Of a stretch of DNA of 18,127 bases, positions 13,636 through 18,127 are shown in pieces. The notes under the pieces were generated by a model that saw only the letters and a program-made list of their open reading frames with translations, made no database searches and was not told the DNA's origin. The stretch comes from an uncultured bacterium (GTDB lineage: Bacteria; Bacillota; Clostridia; Oscillospirales; Ruminococcaceae). Position 1 is the first letter of the stretch, and every line of letters begins with the position of its first letter. Where the stretch lies: the NCBI GenBank assembly GCA_934875375.1, contig CAKXHL010000023.1, positions 1-18,127 of the forward strand, written 5' to 3'. The translations under genes were made by a program, and so were the position numbers.

Positions 13636-14826
13636 ATGAGAATCGCATTATTTACCGAAACGTATTTGCCTCATATCAATGGGGTAGTGACTCATGTAAA
13701 AATCCTGCGCGATGGTCTTTTGCAGCAGGGACACGAAGTTCTGGTCGTCACCGCGGATTACCAGACCCGCCATCATTATATCAAGGACGGAATTCTTCAC
13801 TGCCCCGCCATCAAAAGCAAACGCTTTTACGGATATGGTGTAGCCTCTCCCTTCAGCAGGCGCCGTCTGAAGCTGGTGCAGGACTTTCATCCGGACATCA
13901 TCCACATTCACAACGAATTCGGCATCGGCCTTTCGGGCATTTTTGCGGCCAAGCAGCTGCATGTTCCGTTGGTTTATACGCTGCACACGATGTATGACGA
14001 CTATTTATATTATGTGGCGCCCCGCCATCTGCTGCGGGCTGCCAAAAAGGTCAGCCACGACTATTTCCGGCTGCTGGGCAACGCCGCTACGGAATTGACC
14101 GGCCCTTCCCCCAAATGTCAGGAATATTTCCAGCAAATCGGCGTAAAAAAAGATGTCAACGTGATCCCCAATGCGGTAGAGCTGGACGACTTCAGCCCCG
14201 ACCGGATTTCCGCGGAAAACAAAGCTGCTTTCCGCCGCCGCTATCAAATTCCGGACGATGTGATGATCGCCTGCTTTGTAGGCAGGCTGGGGCATGAAAA
14301 AAGTGTGGATGTACTGCTGGATTATTGGGCGCGCACCATTACGCCGGAGGATAAAATTATGCTCTGCATCATCGGCGGAGGTCCGGTTCAAGAGGAGCTG
14401 GAACAGCAGGCAAAAGACCTAGGAATTGGTTCCATGGTGGTGTTCACCGGCGCGGTGCCGCATGACCAAATGCCTCCCTACTATGCTTCCTGCGATGTAT
14501 ATGTGACCGCCTCCCTGTCTGACACCAACTCTATTTCGATGTTGGAAGGCATGGCCACCGGTCTGCCCGTGCTGCGCCGGTATGATGCGCTGAACGAAAA
14601 TGTAGATCAGGTACGCGACGGCGTAAACGGTTATATTTTTAATTCCCCTGAGGAAATGGCCGCAGAGCTTCGCCGGATCAAAAACCTTTCGCCGGAGCAG
14701 TTGAGCATCCTCAAAGCTTCTGTCATCGAATCGGTCAAGCGGTCCGGCGCAGAGGCGCTGGCGAATTATACCTATAATGTTTACCGCAAAGCAATGGCAA
14801 GCGCATCCAATCCCAAAGAAAAATAA
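13636..14826 (+). CDS. Family 4 glycosyltransferase (GT-B), possibly glycolipid-forming
   Basis: The 396-aa protein transfers a sugar from a nucleotide-sugar donor, probably at the membrane surface. The N-terminal acceptor domain starts TETYLPHINGVVTH, with HIHNEFGIG at about 90-98, a pattern I associate with diacylglycerol glucosyltransferase-like and mannosyltransferase-like GT4 enzymes of Gram-positives. The donor domain has VGRLGHEKSVD (R217, K222 for phosphate binding) and GGGPVQEEL. The usual E-x7-E motif is D296-x7-E304 in SDTNSISMLEGMATGLP. There are no membrane segments. GGAGG lies about 7 nt before the ATG. It stands alone, with a structured non-coding region upstream and a terminator downstream. 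Acceptor and sugar are not determined. Confidence 0.85.
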   Translation: MRIALFTETYLPHINGVVTHVKILRDGLLQQGHEVLVVTADYQTRHHYIKDGILHCPAIKSKRFYGYGVASPFSRRRLKLVQDFHPDIIHIHNEFGIGLSGIFAAKQLHVPLVYTLHTMYDDYLYYVAPRHLLRAAKKVSHDYFRLLGNAATELTGPSPKCQEYFQQIGVKKDVNVIPNAVELDDFSPDRISAENKAAFRRRYQIPDDVMIACFVGRLGHEKSVDVLLDYWARTITPEDKIMLCIIGGGPVQEELEQQAKDLGIGSMVVFTGAVPHDQMPPYYASCDVYVTASLSDTNSISMLEGMATGLPVLRRYDALNENVDQVRDGVNGYIFNSPEEMAAELRRIKNLSPEQLSILKASVIESVKRSGAEALANYTYNVYRKAMASASNPKEK

Positions 14827-14877
14827 CAGAATGATTGTATAATCCCTGCACTTTTTCCGCAAAATCTTTCTGATCTG

Positions 14878-14904
14878 TGCCCCGGTAAAAGCCGGGGCAT
14901 TTTT
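14878..14904 (+). terminator. Intrinsic terminator after the glycosyltransferase gene
   Basis: An 8-bp GC-rich stem (14878-14885 with 14892-14899) with the loop TAAAAG is followed by five Ts. Confidence 0.9.
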
Positions 14905-14953
14905 GTACCTCTTCCCCGTACAAAACTGCCTGTACCATAAATTATTTTCTGAA

Positions 14954-14997
14954 TTTTCCGGAAAAACTATGGTATTTTCAGACGCATATGTTATAAT
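14954..14997 (+). promoter_or_regulatory. Aminopeptidase gene promoter with upstream palindrome
   Basis: An extended -10, TGTTATAAT (14989-14997), has no good -35. A perfect 12-bp palindrome TTTTCCGGAAAA (14954-14965) lies just upstream of where the -35 would be and could be an operator or activator site. The start would be near 15004, giving a leader of about 28 nt. Confidence 0.5.
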
Positions 14998-15031
14998 ACG
15001 TATCAGAAATAATCCGAAAGGACGGTGCAAT

Positions 15032-16450
15032 ATGAAATATTCGTTTGTAAAAGATTTTCCGGGAATCGGCGCATGCGACGCCTATGTCGGCGCGATCGTT
15101 TCCGGTAAAAAAGAAAAAAAGAACGGCTGTATTGTCTGCGAGCTGCTGGCGGCTGTGGATGAAAAACGCTTCAGCGGAAAAGAGGGGCAGCTTTTCTCAG
15201 CAAACCTGTTCCACGAGGGAAAGTTGATGACCTGCGTTTTTGCGGGATTGGGCGAAAAAGCAACGTCTAAATCGGTAGAGACTGCTTTCGCCGGTGCGGT
15301 AAAAGAGGCAAAAAAGCAAAAGCCCGGCACGGTAGGCGTCTTGGTGCATCCGGATTTTGCCGATAAATGTGTCGAGGCCGTGCTGTTGGCAGACGACGAG
15401 TTTGACGCGCACAAATCAGAAAAAGCAGACGAGGTTTCCTATGTGTTCTATGGTGTGGAAGAGGTACAGGCCAAGGAGGGAATCGTCTTGGGAGAGGCAG
15501 TGCGCAATGCCCGCCGCCTGGTCAACGAGCCGTCCAATGTCATGACCCCCGCCCAGTTGGCGACCGAGGCGCTGCTGGCCGGCGCGGACAGCGGATTCCA
15601 TGTCAAAATTTATGATCTTGCGGAAATTGAGAAACTGGGCATGAAAGCTTTTTTGGAAGTTGCCCGCGGCAGCGACCGGGAACCGAAGGTAATCGCCATG
15701 TCTTACTACGGCAATCCGGAAAGCCCGGAGGTTTTGGGACTGGTTGGCAAAGGTCTGTGTTATGACAGCGGCGGCTACTCCCTCAAGCCTTCCACCGGTA
15801 TGGAGACCATGCACACCGATATGGGCGGCGCCGGTGCTGTGATCGGCGCAATCAGCGCCATTGCTAAAATGAAGAGAAAGGTCAACGTCACTGCAGTAGT
15901 AGCCGCCTGTGAAAACATCCTCTCTGCTCACGCCTATCACCCGGGCGATATCATTGATTCCATGGCGGGCAAAACCATTGAAATCAACAACACCGATGCA
16001 GAAGGCCGCGTTACACTGGCAGATGCAGTGACCTTTGCCATTCGGGAACAAAAAGCCACCCACATCATTGATGTGGCAACTCTGACCGGCGCGGCAATCA
16101 CTGCTCTGGGCCATGAAATCACAGCTGCGGTCAGCGATAGCGACGCGCTCTGGGAAAAAACGCAGAAGGCGGCGGAGCCTTCTTGCGAAAAAGTTTGGCG
16201 CCTGCCTGTGGATGAGGTTCTGGGCAAAGCGCTGGACTCCAAGGTTGCGGATATGCGCAATAGCAGCGGCCGGGCGGCTGGAACTATCTGCGGCGGCATG
16301 TTCATCCAAAAATTTGCGGAAGGTTTGCCCTGGCTACACTTGGATATCGCCGGAACCAGCTATACCGACGGTACGGCGGTATGTCCGTTTGGGGCTACCG
16401 GCGTAGGCGTTCGGCTGCTGTACCATGTGGCAAAAAATTGCGAAAAATAA
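15032..16450 (+). CDS. pepA: Leucyl aminopeptidase, family M17
   Basis: The 472-aa cytosolic metallo-aminopeptidase removes N-terminal residues from peptides, normally as a hexamer with two metals. After a variable N-terminal domain (1 to about 160), the catalytic domain has all the residues of the family at the expected spacing: K240 and D245 in GKGLCYDSGG, K252, D263 in HTDMGGAGAV, and D322, E324 and R326 in NTDAEGRVTLADA. The spacing from K240 to R326 matches K270 to R356 of E. coli PepA. The ATG at 15032 is chosen from AAAGGA upstream; the open frame extends further 5' but crosses the promoter. A hairpin without a T-tract separates it from the M14 gene, so the two may be co-transcribed. 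Symbol assigned by family; substrate range unknown. Confidence 0.93.
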   Translation: MKYSFVKDFPGIGACDAYVGAIVSGKKEKKNGCIVCELLAAVDEKRFSGKEGQLFSANLFHEGKLMTCVFAGLGEKATSKSVETAFAGAVKEAKKQKPGTVGVLVHPDFADKCVEAVLLADDEFDAHKSEKADEVSYVFYGVEEVQAKEGIVLGEAVRNARRLVNEPSNVMTPAQLATEALLAGADSGFHVKIYDLAEIEKLGMKAFLEVARGSDREPKVIAMSYYGNPESPEVLGLVGKGLCYDSGGYSLKPSTGMETMHTDMGGAGAVIGAISAIAKMKRKVNVTAVVAACENILSAHAYHPGDIIDSMAGKTIEINNTDAEGRVTLADAVTFAIREQKATHIIDVATLTGAAITALGHEITAAVSDSDALWEKTQKAAEPSCEKVWRLPVDEVLGKALDSKVADMRNSSGRAAGTICGGMFIQKFAEGLPWLHLDIAGTSYTDGTAVCPFGATGVGVRLLYHVAKNCEK

Positions 16451-16453
16451 TGA

Positions 16454-16484
16454 TTTTCAGGGAGTCTTTCGGACTCCCTGAAAA
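16454..16484 (+). other. Hairpin without a U-tract between the aminopeptidase and M14 genes
   Basis: A 13-bp perfect stem (16454-16466 with 16472-16484) has a 5-nt loop TTTCG. The arms end in TTTT on the 5' side and AAAA on the 3' side, so no T-run follows the stem on the plus strand. It is not a standard terminator in that direction and may act in RNA stability or partial termination. Confidence 0.6.
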
Positions 16485-16536
16485 AAACGCGTGTAGTAAG
16501 CTCAGGCTAACTTTTCAAACAAAAGGAGACGATACC

Positions 16537-17508
16537 ATGAAAAAAATCCTCAAGATCGGTACGTTAGAAGCGCGTGCCGGAGAAAAAGTACACGGCTTTT
16601 ATTCGGTAGCTGGGACGGATTTGACCATACCGGTCACATTGATCAACGGCAGCGGAGAAGGAAAAGTACTGCTGCTGACTGCCGGCGTCCACCCGGACGA
16701 ATATCCGGGGATTGCAGCGGCGATCCAGCTGTCACAAGAACTGCAGCCGGAGGAGATTCACGGCGGTGTGGTCATCGTCCCCATGACCAATTACAGTGGA
16801 TTTCAGGCCAAAAAAGGCTCTCATATTCCGGCGGACGGAAAAAATCTGAACCGCTTGTTTCCCGGTGATCCCAACGGAACCGAGGGGGACCGGCTCGCTT
16901 GGGCCATCACCCAGGATTTCCACAGTGTGTGCGATTACAATATCGATCTGCATTCCGGCGGAATAGACGAAGAGATGAAGCCCCTGATCTTCTTCTCGGT
17001 GATGGGCGGCCCTGAAATTGAAGAAACTTCCCGGCAGATGGCGCTGGCTTGCAGTGTGAGTTATATCGTCCGTTCCACCGCCACCAACGGAGAGTACAGC
17101 TCGGCGGTGCTGCATGGCCTTCCCTCTTTTTTGCTGGAGCGGGGAGGAAACGGATTCTGGAGTCAGGAAGAAACCGATGCCGATAAGCGGGACGTCCGCG
17201 CGGTCTTAAAAACTCTGGGCATTTTAAACGGTGAAGTAGCCCCTGCACCCAAGCCGGTGGAAATCTCCGTGACCAAATACTATGAGTCAGACGATACCGG
17301 CTGTTGGTATCCTTGCTTCCGGCCGGGAGATCTAGTAAAAAAAGGGGAATTGCTGGGTGAAATCCGCAACCACCAAGATGAGGTTCTCTCCCGCTATTAC
17401 GCCGAATTTAATGGGGTTGTGCTGTACCAAACCTCCTCACTGGCTATTCTGAAAAATAAAGCGCTGGTCGCTTTTGGGCAACTGGGCGAAAACCAGATTT
17501 CTTTTTAA
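16537..17508 (+). CDS. M14-family zinc hydrolase, succinylglutamate desuccinylase/aspartoacylase type
   Basis: The 323-aa enzyme has the fold and motifs of AstE/aspartoacylase-like deacylases. Zinc ligands are H52 and E55 in VHPDE and H139 in IDLHSGG. The substrate-carboxylate arginine is R106 in NLNRLFPG. The general base is E201 in LLERGG. A C-terminal beta domain (about 235-323) has GDLVKKGELLGEI, resembling the lipoyl/biotinyl-like barrel in this group. It probably cleaves an amide bond in a small N-acyl amino acid or peptide. The exact substrate is not known, and no arginine-succinyltransferase pathway genes are nearby, so desuccinylase activity should not be assumed. AGGAG lies 8 nt before the ATG. 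There is no signal peptide. Confidence 0.88.
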   Translation: MKKILKIGTLEARAGEKVHGFYSVAGTDLTIPVTLINGSGEGKVLLLTAGVHPDEYPGIAAAIQLSQELQPEEIHGGVVIVPMTNYSGFQAKKGSHIPADGKNLNRLFPGDPNGTEGDRLAWAITQDFHSVCDYNIDLHSGGIDEEMKPLIFFSVMGGPEIEETSRQMALACSVSYIVRSTATNGEYSSAVLHGLPSFLLERGGNGFWSQEETDADKRDVRAVLKTLGILNGEVAPAPKPVEISVTKYYESDDTGCWYPCFRPGDLVKKGELLGEIRNHQDEVLSRYYAEFNGVVLYQTSSLAILKNKALVAFGQLGENQISF

Positions 17509-17533
17509 ATCTTCTTTTCCTTGTCCTGTTTGT

Positions 17534-17577
17534 AAAAAGGCTGCCGCAGAGCATATCTGCTTCTGCGCAGCCTTTTT
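17534..17577 (+). terminator. Intrinsic terminator after the M14 gene
   Basis: A 10-bp stem AAAAAGGCTG with CAGCCTTTTT, a bulged C and an inner stem CGCAGA/TCTGCG enclose an 11-nt loop. It ends in TTTTT followed by CTTTTT. Confidence 0.9.
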
Positions 17578-17581
17578 CTTT

Positions 17582-17787
17582 TTAAAAACAAAATCACCTG
17601 TACGGAAAGTCCTCAAAAAATCCGCCTCACGGCAACCTCTGTCACCGCAGATTGGCTGTTAATATGCTATTTTGCGCCATAGACAAAAAGGAAAGTTCCT
17701 ATGATTTTGAAAAACCAAATACCGCACTAAAATCGACCTAAAGGAGTTTTTTTTCGCATAACTATTTTAAAAAAGTGCAAAAAAGGG
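17582..17787. other. Intergenic region without a recognised gene
   Basis: I see no supported gene, repeat or known RNA here. One 9-codon frame starts at ATG 17701 with a weak purine stretch upstream and is not credible. The right part is AT-rich and leads into the tRNA promoter. Confidence 0.6.
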
Positions 17788-17816
17788 TTGCATCCAGACA
17801 GAAAATATGGTATTAT
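17788..17816 (+). promoter_or_regulatory. tRNA promoter (sigma-A type)
   Basis: The -35 TTGCAT (17788-17793), a 17-bp spacer and the -10 TATTAT (17811-17816) predict a start near 17823, 15 nt before tRNA-Ala. Confidence 0.7.
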
Positions 17817-17837
17817 AAATTCCGCGATAGCAATTAT

Positions 17838-17913
17838 GGGGGCGTAACTCAGTTGGTAGAGTGTCACACTGGCAGTGTGGAAGTCGTGAGTTCGAGTCTC
17901 ATCGTCTCCACCA
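17838..17913 (+). tRNA. tRNA-Ala (anticodon GGC)
   Basis: This 76-nt cloverleaf has an encoded CCA end. The acceptor stem GGGGGCG/CGTCTCC has G3-U70, the alanine identity pair. The D stem is ACTC/GAGT. The anticodon stem is TCACA/TGTGG with loop CTGGCAG, anticodon GGC at 17871-17873. The T stem is GTGAG/CTCAT with loop TTCGAGT. Both the anticodon and the identity pair agree on alanine. Confidence 0.95.
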
Positions 17914-17949
17914 AAACCTGCGGTATCGGATGGGTATTCGTAGGTTTTT
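17914..17949 (+). terminator. Terminator-like hairpin between the two tRNA genes
   Basis: A 9-bp stem AAACCTGCG (17914-17922) with CGTAGGTTT (17939-17947) contains one G-U pair and has T-tract 17945-17949. It starts directly at the tRNA-Ala CCA end. No separate promoter was found between it and tRNA-Val, so it may be leaky or a processing signal. Confidence 0.7.
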
Positions 17950-17970
17950 CCATTACAGGACCATCCACTT

Positions 17971-18047
17971 GGAGGCGTAGCTCAGCTGGTTAGAGTGCCT
18001 GCTTCACACGCAGGAGGTCCCGGGTTCGAGCCCCGGCGTGTCCACCA
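17971..18047 (+). tRNA. tRNA-Val (anticodon CAC)
   Basis: This 77-nt cloverleaf has an encoded CCA end. The anticodon stem is CCTGC/GCAGG with loop TTCACAC, anticodon CAC at 18005-18007, reading GUG. The T arm is CCGGG/CCCGG with loop TTCGAGC, and the D stem is GCTC/GAGT. The acceptor stem GGAGGCG/CGTGTCC has a G-G mismatch at the fourth pair (17974 with 18040), which is unusual in an otherwise complete tRNA. Confidence 0.93.
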
Positions 18048-18103
18048 AAACAATATAATCCGAACCTTGTACCAATTGGTCATGGGTTCGGATTTATTGT
18101 TTT
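18048..18103 (+). terminator. Terminator after tRNA-Val
   Basis: A long stem is formed by AATCCGAACC (18057-18066) with GGTTCGGATT (18085-18094), extended by AAACAATA/TATTGTTT past one bulged T, and ends in TTTT. The loop contains the palindrome ACCAATTGGT (18071-18080). Confidence 0.85.
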
Positions 18104-18127
18104 AATGGAAGAAATTGAAGACTGGTA

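Noticed and set aside
15416..16309. 297-codon antisense frame opposite the aminopeptidase gene
   Set aside because: It is a shadow of the conserved M17 coding sequence; its composition is unlike a real protein and it has no start signals.
17701..17730. Nine-codon frame MILKNQIPH with purine-rich upstream bases
   Set aside because: It is too short, with weak spacing to the purine stretch and no adjacent gene that it could attenuate.
17775..17993. 72-codon frame over the tRNA genes
   Set aside because: It overlaps the tRNA promoter, tRNA-Ala and the start of tRNA-Val, so it is an artefact.
18105..18127. Possible start of a gene (ATG at 18105, reading MEEIEDW)
   Set aside because: There is no ribosome-binding site, and it directly follows the terminator T-run; too little sequence remains to judge.
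1..18127. Mobile element, prophage, CRISPR array or defence island
   Set aside because: No transposase, integrase, phage gene, spaced direct-repeat array or defence domain was seen; the content is housekeeping.

Overview
The window looks like a chromosomal segment, possibly a whole assembly contig broken in an rRNA operon, from a Gram-positive Firmicute, most likely an anaerobic Clostridia/Oscillospirales-type bacterium. Supporting this are the HprK/WhiA/RapZ/DnaE gene set, strong AGGAGG ribosome-binding sites, sigma-A type promoters, many intrinsic terminators, and the acetyl-CoA type of MetA. The lineage is an inference, because the 16S fragment is too short and too odd to place it firmly.

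Layout. (1) 1-430, minus strand: the 5' end of a 16S rRNA gene, its leader and its promoter. (2) 440-2352, plus strand: metA (homoserine O-acetyltransferase) with a promoter back to back with the rrn promoter, then an unrecognised lipoprotein gene. (3) 2368-3640, minus strand: a GNAT acetyltransferase and a HAD-family phosphatase gene interrupted by an in-frame TGA. (4) 3708-13306, minus strand: a tight housekeeping run in transcription order hprK, ROK glucokinase, murB, rapZ, whiA, dnaE, pfkA. Gaps are 22-47 nt up to dnaE; pfkA also has its own promoter. (5) 13373-14904, plus strand: a 260-bp non-coding region with tandem promoter-like repeats and a foldable element, then a family 4 glycosyltransferase gene. 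(6) 14992-17577, plus strand: an M17 leucyl aminopeptidase and an AstE/AspA-like M14 zinc enzyme. (7) 17788-18103, plus strand: tRNA-Ala(GGC) and tRNA-Val(CAC), each followed by a terminator-like hairpin.

How the genes work together. The central run joins carbon control and glycolysis (hprK, glucokinase, pfkA; the PfkA product fructose-1,6-bisphosphate is the classic activator of HprK kinase) with cell-wall synthesis (murB, rapZ), division (whiA) and replication (dnaE). The two plus-strand hydrolases suggest peptide and amino-acyl turnover.

No phage, insertion sequence, CRISPR array or defence system was seen. The least explained signals are the structured region at 13392-13561, the long-range inverted repeat that ends at the hprK ribosome-binding site, the nonsense codon in an otherwise intact HAD gene, and the unusual substitutions at conserved 16S positions.
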